Below, piece by piece: positions 1-5,597 of a stretch of 5,597 bases of DNA (its first letter is position 1; each line of letters begins with the position of its first letter). The position numbers were made by a program, and so were the translations under genes. The stretch comes from Nitrosotalea sp. GTDB lineage: Archaea > Thermoproteota > Nitrososphaeria > Nitrososphaerales > Nitrosopumilaceae. The stretch is taken from the NCBI GenBank assembly GCA_031296345.1, contig JARLFW010000154.1, forward strand, positions 1 to 5,597, given 5' to 3'. The notes under the pieces are model-generated. The model was not told the origin of the DNA and searched no databases. It worked only from the letters and a program-made list of their open reading frames with translations.

Positions 1-1052
1 CTAGTCTTTGCAACAAGTCTTTCCAAAAATTTCCCCGCAATTGATTTTTGAACATATACTCGTGAACACGCACTACATTTTTGTCCACCATACCCAAATG
101 CCGCTCTCAGGACGCCTTCTGATGCTTTTTCCATATCAGCAGTTGCAGATATGATTGCCGGATTTTTGCCTCCCATCTCAGAGATGAATGGACGAGGTTT
201 GGCCATTTCAAATGCAGCATATCCTCTCATGCCTACCTCTTTTGAACCAGTAAAGGCAATGCCATCAACTAGAGTACTCTCAAGTATTGTTTTTCCAACT
301 ATACCTCCAGACCCTGTTACAAAATTAATTGTAGATGGTGGAAGCTTGTGATATATCGATTCAACAAACTTGAATGCAGATATTGGTGCATCACTTGATG
401 GTTTTAGAACAGTTGTATTTCCAGTAATTAGAGCGCCAGATGTCATTCCAATTGCAATTGCAGATGGAAAATTAAATGGGGATATTATTCCCCAAACTCC
501 ATATGGTTTAAGAACGCTATTTGTCTTTTCACCTGTAGTTGCATTTTTTGTCTCCTTTGAAAATCCAGTATTTATCTCAAGTTGGTCTGCATAAAATCTC
601 ATAAAGTCAATTGACTCGTCCAAGTCTCCCATTGATTCTAGCCTATTCTTTCCATTCTCAAAACAAAGAATTGCAGCGAGACTGAATTTATTTTTAGAAA
701 ACATATCGGCAACCTCTCGAAATATCTGGATTCTTTTTTGATATGGAGTAAGTGACCATTTGTTAAACGAGTCCTTGGCGGATTCAATTGCATGTAAAGT
801 ATCTTCTTTTGTTCCCACAGGAAAGTATCCTAGGATCAAATTCTTGTCAGCAGGGGATCTTACTTGGAATTTATTATCTGAAAATATCTCTTTTCCACCT
901 ATTATCATAGGGTAACTTTTTCCAAAGTCTTTTCGTATCTCCTCTACAGCATTATCAAACTTTTTATGAAATTCATCAGTCGAATTATTATCTACAAATC
1001 TGCCCCATGTCCTCTCATTTTCAAACATGATACCATTACCAGATACTGCCAT
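1..1052 (-). CDS. 1-pyrroline-5-carboxylate dehydrogenase (ALDH superfamily), C-terminus cut by window edge
   Basis: Oxidises L-glutamate 5-semialdehyde (the open form of 1-pyrroline-5-carboxylate) to glutamate with NAD(P)+, the second step of proline catabolism, in the cytosol. 350 codons are visible; family members run to about 520-550 residues, so roughly the last third lies beyond base 1. The complete ALDH active site is readable: SPFNFPSA with Asn194, VLKPS with Lys217, FTGS with Gly269, the general-base Glu292 in SEMGGKN, and nucleophile Cys326 in GQKCSACSR. Their spacings match canonical ALDHs (Glu to Cys 34 residues). The QKCSACSR form and the N-terminal extension ending in GKSYPMIIGG resemble P5CDH more than general ALDHs; this subfamily call rests on my memory of the family. 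An in-frame TAA lies two codons before the ATG at 1052, so the start is well bounded. No Shine-Dalgarno is visible, suggesting a leaderless mRNA. Transcribed away from the repair operon; no proline dehydrogenase is in view. Confidence 0.9.
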   Translation of the reverse strand, partial: MAVSGNGIMFENERTWGRFVDNNSTDEFHKKFDNAVEEIRKDFGKSYPMIIGGKEIFSDNKFQVRSPADKNLILGYFPVGTKEDTLHAIESAKDSFNKWSLTPYQKRIQIFREVADMFSKNKFSLAAILCFENGKNRLESMGDLDESIDFMRFYADQLEINTGFSKETKNATTGEKTNSVLKPYGVWGIISPFNFPSAIAIGMTSGALITGNTTVLKPSSDAPISAFKFVESIYHKLPPSTINFVTGSGGIVGKTILESTLVDGIAFTGSKEVGMRGYAAFEMAKPRPFISEMGGKNPAIISATADMEKASEGVLRAAFGYGGQKCSACSRVYVQKSIAGKFLERLVAKT

Positions 1053-1078
1053 TAATTAGTTCGCTAAAAGTTGATTTT

Positions 1079-1087
1079 GTATTAACT
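1079..1087 (-). promoter_or_regulatory. candidate archaeal TATA box for the P5CDH gene
   Basis: On the minus strand this reads AGTTAATAC, followed by an A-rich stretch. Its centre is about 30 bases before the ATG at 1052. With the usual 25-27 base TATA-to-start distance of archaeal promoters, transcription would begin at or within a few bases of the start codon. That fits the lack of a Shine-Dalgarno. The match to a TTTATATA-type consensus is only partial, so the call rests mainly on position. Confidence 0.35.
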
Positions 1088-1115
1088 GGAGGACAAACAT
1101 AATTCAAACGAGAAA

Positions 1116-1125
1116 CATTTTATCC
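1116..1125 (+). promoter_or_regulatory. candidate archaeal TATA box for the nurA-herA-mre11-rad50 operon
   Basis: CATTTTATCC is the most TATA-like AT block in the G/C-richer stretch just before nurA. Its centre is about 25 bases before the ATG at 1145, which would place transcription start at or very near the start codon. If so, the AGGTG at 1136-1140 would be largely outside the mRNA. The two readings (leaderless, or led by a Shine-Dalgarno from a more upstream promoter) compete and the sequence alone does not settle them. Confidence 0.35.
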
Positions 1126-1135
1126 GCGTAGGCAA

Positions 1136-1140
1136 AGGTG
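1136..1140 (+). promoter_or_regulatory. possible Shine-Dalgarno of nurA
   Basis: AGGTG lies four bases before the ATG at 1145 and is complementary to the CACCU part of the archaeal 16S rRNA 3' end. It supports the 1145 start if the mRNA has a leader. The spacing is short but acceptable. Confidence 0.4.
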
Positions 1141-1144
1141 TCTT

Positions 1145-1984
1145 ATGCTCAATACGGTATATCGTGATGCAATTAAGAAGCGAGAAGAGGCACGATCTAT
1201 CTTCAAAGGTGAGAAATTTGATCAAATTATAAAAACAGCCAAAGAGAACTGGCTAGAATACACCCCCCAGAAAAAGGATTCCGACATAGCAGGAATAGAC
1301 AGTAGTTACAACAGTACAAAATTTCAAGGACTGGAATTGTGGGTAGTAACTGGTGTATCGATAAAATCAGACGGCCAGATGATAACAGAGATCCACAATC
1401 AGGGATTAGGACAACCAACACCTGAGCTTGAGACGCAGGCAAGCAGGATGGAAGTAGAAGCTTGTGTCAACTCTGTTGACAAGGCAGAACTTGTGATACT
1501 AGACGGTTCACTATATTCACAGTTTCTAACAAGACAGGCAGCGTTAGGAAGTTCAATTATTACGGCAATAAAAAAGAGAAACAATGTAATTTTCATATCA
1601 AAGACATCATCTGCAAGAAACCATTTTGAAAAACTCGGTTCAGTTGCAGGAGATATTTTTTATTACAACCACGCAGTCAAAATACCTGGCTTTAGTAAGA
1701 TATTTGTAGATAACAGTTTGGGACCTGGTAAAGTGGTATCATATGTTTATGCAAGACTAAGAGATTCCACTCCTTTGATCAAGATTGAACTTTTAGGATC
1801 GGGTCATAATGAAAATGAAGTAAAATTATTACTTGACATGATAACAAAAAATAGTGTGGGCGGGTATCCATATTCGTTAAAGCTTGCACATGAAAACTGT
1901 AAGATAACCAATTCAGATCTTGCAAGACTTGTTAGTCTATATGGACTTGGAAATGAAGTAGGATCAAGAGAGGTATTGAATTGA
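1145..1984 (+). CDS. nurA: NurA 5'-3' nuclease
   Basis: Mn-dependent single-strand endonuclease and 5'-3' exonuclease that works as a dimer docked on the HerA hexamer to resect DNA ends. The 279-residue protein has the NurA-type RNase H-like core. AGIDSSYNS carries the first acidic residue, Asp52, corresponding to the family GIDGS motif. SRMEVEA (101-106) holds conserved Arg and Glu. VILDGSL carries Asp120. ISKTS carries Lys153. The C-terminal YPYSLKLAHE (241-250) matches the family's P-Y-P-L-x-L-A-H-E signature. Residues 1-40 are a charged, probably helical N-terminus. An in-frame TAA at 1100-1102 and the absence of another start before residue 79 make ATG 1145 the only sensible start. It is the first gene of the operon, and its TGA overlaps the herA start, so the two subunits of the resection complex are probably translationally coupled. 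Length is a little below many NurA proteins (about 300-400 residues) but nothing essential seems missing. Confidence 0.93.
   Translation: MLNTVYRDAIKKREEARSIFKGEKFDQIIKTAKENWLEYTPQKKDSDIAGIDSSYNSTKFQGLELWVVTGVSIKSDGQMITEIHNQGLGQPTPELETQASRMEVEACVNSVDKAELVILDGSLYSQFLTRQAALGSSIITAIKKRNNVIFISKTSSARNHFEKLGSVAGDIFYYNHAVKIPGFSKIFVDNSLGPGKVVSYVYARLRDSTPLIKIELLGSGHNENEVKLLLDMITKNSVGGYPYSLKLAHENCKITNSDLARLVSLYGLGNEVGSREVLN
1968..1974 (+). promoter_or_regulatory. Shine-Dalgarno deciding the TTG start of herA
   Basis: GAGAGGT inside the end of nurA lies six bases before the TTG at 1981. This is good spacing and complementarity for an archaeal Shine-Dalgarno. It is the main reason to accept the unusual TTG start, together with the family-typical N-terminus that begins directly after it. 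Confidence 0.55.
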
Positions 1985-3501
1985 CAATAGGTGTAGTAAT
2001 TGGAGAATCAAGACCGACGGATGTTACGGCACAATCATCAAAGCCACTTTCAGTTGGAGAATATGTAATAATCGATTCACAGGATGGCCAAATTTTAGGC
2101 CTTGTTGAAAAATCAATGATATCAAGTGAAGCATTGACTGATGTTAGAAATTTTGACGAAGCTGTAGAAAGCAAGGAAGTTGCAGATATCAATTCAAGGG
2201 ATAAAAATTACAAGGTAAAAATTGGTATACTAGGATTTTTAGATAAATTACAAAAGGGACAGATGATTTTGCCTGCAGTTCCCCCACTCCCAGGGACTTC
2301 GATAATTGAGGCTACACAGAAGGATTTAGGCATGATATTTGGTCCTACAACAAGTGAATGGATTAGAATTGGCTCTCTTTTAAGAAATTCAACTATCGAG
2401 GCCAAGATAAACATCAACAAAATTGTATCAAGACACTTGGCCATACTTGCAATGACAGGTATGGGAAAAAGTAATCTGGTATCATTAATTGCAAGACATA
2501 TCGGCTCATTAAATGGCACGCTGATTATTTTTGATTACCATAATGATTATGAAAGTCTCGATGTCTCCAAGATAAATTACATGATGGCAAAAATAAATCC
2601 AAGATTATTGCCTGCAGACAAGCTAGCTGAAGTAATAGAACTTAGAGAAAATGCAGACAAGCAACAAAGAGTATTGCGTGAATCCCTTACAGAATCAGTA
2701 AAACAGTCAAAGGATTTCTGGCAATCATTAGAAGATAGCGTATCATCTTATGGACGAACAACAAAGGGGTATGCAGACAGTGCCAGTAGAGTATTAGATA
2801 AAATCGACGACGCAAAACATAGATTCTCAGACATACTTGACCCAGACTGTGGAGATCCTGTGGACTTGATAAAGGAGGGAAGAGTAAATGTTTTGAATAT
2901 ATCAGAGCTCAGTGAGCGACAAGCAAATGCAGGACTGTCATATTATTTACAAGAATTATTACAACAAAGAAAAGATGCAGTGTGGGAAAGAAAAGGCAAG
3001 TCATCACATAAAAAAATCAACAAGTTTCTTGCTCCAATATTTATCATAATAGAGGAAGCCCATGTCTTCATTCCAAAGGGTGAGCATACTGATACAAAGT
3101 ATTGGGCATCAAAGGTAGCAAGAGAGGGCCGTAAATTTGGAATTGGTCTTGGCGTTGTTTCACAAAGACCAAGAAATATCGATCCTAACGTACTAAGTCA
3201 GATGGGCTCTCTTGCAATAATGAAGATAGTTCAAGATGATGATCAACAACAAATTGCTTCTGCAGCAGAATCATTAAGCAAGGACCTGCTTTCACAGCTC
3301 TCATCATTAAACATTGGAGATGCCGTATTGATTGGTCAGTGGGTAAATTTGCCTTCAATAGTGCACGTAGACGAGGTAAAAAGTAAGAAATCAGGTTCAG
3401 ATTTAGACGCAGTCTCAGAATGGAGCCAGACAGACAAGTTCAAAGAGATTGCAAAGGAATCAACAAAATCCATGGTTCAAAAAGATTTGTTGCTAGATTG
3501 A
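1981..3501 (+). CDS. herA: HerA bipolar DNA helicase/translocase ATPase
   Basis: Hexameric FtsK/HerA-clade ATPase that pumps duplex DNA into the NurA dimer during end resection. Its 506 residues are typical of archaeal HerA (about 500). Residues 1-45 form the HAS barrel (GVVIGESRP, then VGEYVIID and GQILGLVE). The RecA-like core follows: Walker A AMTGMGKSN with Lys163 and Ser164, a helical insertion at about 205-300, and Walker B IFIIIEEAH with Glu358 and Glu359. The REGRKFGIG stretch leads into sensor/arginine-finger motif SQRPRNID with Gln395 and Arg396. The start is TTG at 1981, overlapping the nurA TGA by four bases (TTGA) and preceded by GAGAGGT. The first P-loop glycine is replaced by Ala157, while the GKS core is intact. 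The stop is one base from the mre11 ATG. Context with nurA, mre11 and rad50 makes the call secure against other DUF87-type ATPases. Confidence 0.95.
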   Translation: MTIGVVIGESRPTDVTAQSSKPLSVGEYVIIDSQDGQILGLVEKSMISSEALTDVRNFDEAVESKEVADINSRDKNYKVKIGILGFLDKLQKGQMILPAVPPLPGTSIIEATQKDLGMIFGPTTSEWIRIGSLLRNSTIEAKININKIVSRHLAILAMTGMGKSNLVSLIARHIGSLNGTLIIFDYHNDYESLDVSKINYMMAKINPRLLPADKLAEVIELRENADKQQRVLRESLTESVKQSKDFWQSLEDSVSSYGRTTKGYADSASRVLDKIDDAKHRFSDILDPDCGDPVDLIKEGRVNVLNISELSERQANAGLSYYLQELLQQRKDAVWERKGKSSHKKINKFLAPIFIIIEEAHVFIPKGEHTDTKYWASKVAREGRKFGIGLGVVSQRPRNIDPNVLSQMGSLAIMKIVQDDDQQQIASAAESLSKDLLSQLSSLNIGDAVLIGQWVNLPSIVHVDEVKSKKSGSDLDAVSEWSQTDKFKEIAKESTKSMVQKDLLLD

Positions 3502-3502
3502 G

Positions 3503-4657
3503 ATGATCTTTTCACATATTTCTGACACGCATTTGGGTTTTGTTCAATACCATTCCGAAGAGCGAGAAAATGATGTTTACTTGGCATTCAATGAAGCAAT
3601 CGATACATCGATAAAAGATCATGTGGATTTTGTCATACTTGCAGGAGACATATTTCATGTTCCAAACCCAAGTGGAAAAGCAATTGTTGTCTTAGCAAAT
3701 GCACTAAAGCGTTTGAGACAGAACAATATAGATTCTTTTTTCATCCTAGGAGATCACGACATAAGCAGAATAAGAGCAACCCCCGTTCCTTTTGTATACC
3801 ACAATTTGGATTTTTCAAAATATATCGGAAACGGAAAACCAATAATTTACAAAGATATTTTCATTGCAGGATTTGATAAACGTAGAAAGACAGAGATTGA
3901 AACATTTGAAGAAGATTTTGCAAGAGTTGATGCAGAGGCCAAAAAACATCAGGGGCATAAAATATTGGTTTTGCACCAAGGAATTGCAGAAATTAACAAG
4001 TTTGCAGCTGAACTAAACTCTACAGATCTTCCAAAGAATTTCACATATTATGCAATGGGTCATCTTCATGATCAAGATTTGAAACGATTCTCACATTTAG
4101 GAGGCCCACTAGCATACCCAGGGTCAATCGAACTTACATCAAGTGAGGGAATAAAGGAGACACAAAAGGGATTCTACCAAGTAGACATTTCAAAACCAGA
4201 AGCCATCCCAACATGGATAAAACTTGACATCAGACCCCAGATGTCCATAAAAACTTCGATGAATGACATCTCAAATGATGTAAACGCACTTGCTGAAAAG
4301 ATCAAATCATATGAAAGAAAACCAATAATAGAATTAAAAATTACAGGACAGATATCAGAGCCAGGACTGGTCCAGTCTCATCTCTCAAAGTTGACAGATC
4401 TTACATTACGTTGCTTTTGGAAACACATCTCTACTGAGCAGGCAAGTGGCTCTGTCTTTATGGACAAACCACTAAAAATAGAAGAAGAGATGCACAGGAT
4501 TGCAAAAGAGATACTAGGCTCTGAAGAGATGGCAAATTTTGCCATAGATGAACTCTTACCATTATTATCCAGAGGAAACACAGACCAGGCAAGTCAGGCA
4601 GTCAACGAAAATTTTGAGCAATTCAAGAGGGGGATGAAAAATGCTACAGTCAGTTGA
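3503..4657 (+). CDS. mre11: Mre11 DNA double-strand-break repair nuclease
   Basis: Mn-dependent 3'-5' exonuclease and endonuclease that forms the Mre11-Rad50 complex and starts double-strand-break processing. The 384 residues fit archaeal Mre11. The calcineurin-like phosphodiesterase motifs are in order: SDTHLG with Asp8 and His10, AGDIFH with Asp49, LGDHD with Asp84 and His85, VLHQG with His158, and MGHLHD with His187 and His189. Position 84 is normally Asn (GNHD/E), as in Pyrococcus furiosus Mre11 N84; here it is Asp. The DNA-binding capping domain covers about 240-320, and the helical C-terminus (about 330-384) is where the Rad50-binding segment should be. The ATG is one base after the herA stop and gives the family-standard N-terminus (hydrophobic strand then DTH). 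No clear Shine-Dalgarno is seen, so translation probably depends on coupling to herA. It overlaps rad50 by 17 bases. Confidence 0.96.
   Translation: MIFSHISDTHLGFVQYHSEERENDVYLAFNEAIDTSIKDHVDFVILAGDIFHVPNPSGKAIVVLANALKRLRQNNIDSFFILGDHDISRIRATPVPFVYHNLDFSKYIGNGKPIIYKDIFIAGFDKRRKTEIETFEEDFARVDAEAKKHQGHKILVLHQGIAEINKFAAELNSTDLPKNFTYYAMGHLHDQDLKRFSHLGGPLAYPGSIELTSSEGIKETQKGFYQVDISKPEAIPTWIKLDIRPQMSIKTSMNDISNDVNALAEKIKSYERKPIIELKITGQISEPGLVQSHLSKLTDLTLRCFWKHISTEQASGSVFMDKPLKIEEEMHRIAKEILGSEEMANFAIDELLPLLSRGNTDQASQAVNENFEQFKRGMKNATVS
4627..4636 (+). promoter_or_regulatory. purine-rich Shine-Dalgarno of rad50
   Basis: GAGGGGGATG inside the 3' end of mre11 sits four bases before the rad50 ATG at 4641. 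GAGG and GGGGAT can each pair in part with the 16S rRNA tail. The embedded ATG at 4634 is out of the rad50 frame, so it is not an alternative start. Confidence 0.5.
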
Positions 4658-5597
4658 GCTTGTAAATTTTCTGTCCCATGCAAATACTAGACTAACATTT
4701 GATAGAGGAGTTACAGTTTTTGTCGGACCAAACGGTGCTGGCAAGTCAAGTATCATAGATGCAATAACATTTGCATTATTTGGAGAGCACATAAGAAAAT
4801 CAGTAAAGGGACTCTTGCGAAGAGGAAGTAATCAATCATATGCCAAAGTAGAATTTTCCATAGGAAATAGACAGTTTGAAGCTGTCCGTAAAATAGACAC
4901 CAAGGGAACAGTTGCGGCACAACTATATGAAAAAATAAACAATGAACTTGTTCCAATTGCTGCCGGAGAAAGAAAACAATTTGGAGAATCAATGACAAAA
5001 ACAATTGAATCGCTAATAGGATTAGATTTTGAAAAACTAAAAGTTGCATCCATTGTACAGCAAGGTGAACTACAAACAATTATTGAGGCAGACCCTAAAA
5101 AATTCAAGGAACTTGTCAATGCTATAATTGGCATAGACAAACTTGACATTGCTTATGAATTTATGAAAAAAACAATAGATGGTTTTAGAGAATCAATAAA
5201 ATTGAAATTAAGTTATGATGATACAAGTATAGATGTGCTTCAGGCAAAGATTGATTCTTTATCAAAAGAGATCACATCTCTAGAGCCACAAAAGAAAAGA
5301 CTGGAATCAGAAAAGGCAATGCAGGAACAGGAATTTATCACATTACAACAAAAGATAGAATCTGAAGCACCAAAGGAACTCAAGATCAAAGACATTGAAA
5401 ACAAAAAGGAAGATCTTCTCAGATACCTAAGAAATTCCATTGTATCAATAAAACGAGAACTTGCAGAAAAGGAGAAAAGACTTGCCGAGTGTTCAAACAG
5501 CTTGTCAGTTTTATCGGTTAGACCGCAAGTAGAATCTGAGATAAAGCATGTCCAGTCAGAGATTGACAGGATTTGTATAGAATCAAAAGAGGCAGGA
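4641..5597 (+). CDS. rad50: Rad50 SMC-like ATPase, N-terminal part (cut by window edge)
   Basis: ABC/SMC-type ATPase that dimerises on ATP, binds DNA ends and gates the Mre11 nuclease. Exactly 319 codons are visible with no stop; archaeal Rad50 is about 850-900 residues, so the zinc hook (CxxC), second coiled-coil arm, signature motif and Walker B lie past the right edge. Visible are the N-terminal strand with NFLSH, Walker A GPNGAGKSS (Gly29 to Ser37, Lys35), and the Q-loop VQQGEL with Gln140 at the same position as in P. furiosus Rad50. From about residue 150 the sequence becomes Lys/Glu-rich with heptad-like leucines and isoleucines, which is the start of the ascending coiled coil. The ATG at 4641 lies within the mre11 coding region (17-base overlap) and is backed by a purine-rich Shine-Dalgarno. 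This start gives the compact N-terminus expected of the family. Confidence 0.95.
   Translation, partial: MLQSVELVNFLSHANTRLTFDRGVTVFVGPNGAGKSSIIDAITFALFGEHIRKSVKGLLRRGSNQSYAKVEFSIGNRQFEAVRKIDTKGTVAAQLYEKINNELVPIAAGERKQFGESMTKTIESLIGLDFEKLKVASIVQQGELQTIIEADPKKFKELVNAIIGIDKLDIAYEFMKKTIDGFRESIKLKLSYDDTSIDVLQAKIDSLSKEITSLEPQKKRLESEKAMQEQEFITLQQKIESEAPKELKIKDIENKKEDLLRYLRNSIVSIKRELAEKEKRLAECSNSLSVLSVRPQVESEIKHVQSEIDRICIESKEAG

Larger units (their letters stand above)
1053..1144. other. divergent intergenic region between P5CDH and the repair operon
   Basis: This 92-base spacer is the only noncoding DNA in the window. It separates the divergently transcribed P5CDH gene and nurA, so both promoters should lie here. 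Candidate TATA elements for the two directions sit about 35 bases apart (centres near 1083 and 1120), which makes the transcription machinery footprints adjacent. I see no clear inverted repeat that would mark an operator and no small gene. Confidence 0.8.

Noticed and set aside
1..5. Apparent TAG stop of the P5CDH gene at the left edge (minus strand reads ACTAG)
   Set aside because: In the P5CDH frame the bases split as ACT then AG, so the TAG is out of frame. The gene is simply cut by the window and is not truncated right after its catalytic Cys.
151..594. Two plus-strand open frames (151-351 and 370-594) opposite the P5CDH gene
   Set aside because: They are antisense to a clear ALDH reading frame with all catalytic motifs in place. 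Their translations resemble no family I know and they have no credible ribosome site.
1227..2519. Several minus-strand open frames under nurA and herA (for example 1227-1442, 1932-2192, 2208-2519)
   Set aside because: They are shadows of two well-supported plus-strand genes, with no family resemblance or start signals.
4753..5149. Two overlapping minus-strand open frames opposite rad50, one rich in Leu/Phe like a membrane protein
   Set aside because: They overlap each other and the Walker A to Q-loop part of rad50. The hydrophobic look is what the complement of an A-rich Lys/Glu coding strand produces.
1..5597. Search for CRISPR repeats, insertion-sequence ends, tRNA genes or a novel defence system
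   Set aside because: No regularly spaced repeats, terminal inverted repeats, transposase motifs or tRNA-like sequences are seen. HerA/NurA-like pairs also occur in some antiphage systems, but with mre11 and rad50 alongside this is the housekeeping repair operon.

Overview
The window looks like a piece of an archaeal chromosome, most likely AT-rich Nitrososphaerota (Thaumarchaeota, Nitrosopumilus-like). This is inferred from four things: the nurA-herA-mre11-rad50 repair cluster, which is an archaeal hallmark; the AT-rich codon choice with many ATA Ile and AGA Arg codons; mixed leaderless and Shine-Dalgarno-type starts; and the general look of the proteins. No 16S rRNA or ammonia-oxidation marker is present, so the phylum assignment is an inference.

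Layout: positions 1-1052 (minus strand) hold the N-terminal two thirds of a 1-pyrroline-5-carboxylate dehydrogenase (P5CDH, an ALDH-superfamily enzyme of proline catabolism), cut by the left edge. A 92-base intergenic region (1053-1144) separates it from a divergent plus-strand operon and must carry both promoters. The operon fills the rest of the window: nurA (1145-1984), herA (1981-3501), mre11 (3503-4657) and the start of rad50 (4641 to the right edge). Spacing is very tight: a 4-base TTGA overlap, a 1-base gap and a 17-base overlap.

The four operon proteins are the known archaeal DNA double-strand-break end-resection machine. Mre11-Rad50 recognises and opens the ends. The HerA hexameric translocase with the NurA nuclease then resects the 5' strand to leave a 3' overhang for RadA. 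All catalytic motifs expected within the visible parts are present, with two substitutions worth checking: Asp in place of the usual motif III Asn in Mre11 (GDHD, not GNHD), and Ala in place of the first P-loop Gly in HerA.

I see no mobile element, CRISPR array, RNA gene or unknown gene. The window is almost entirely coding and is best explained as conserved core genome, not as a new system.
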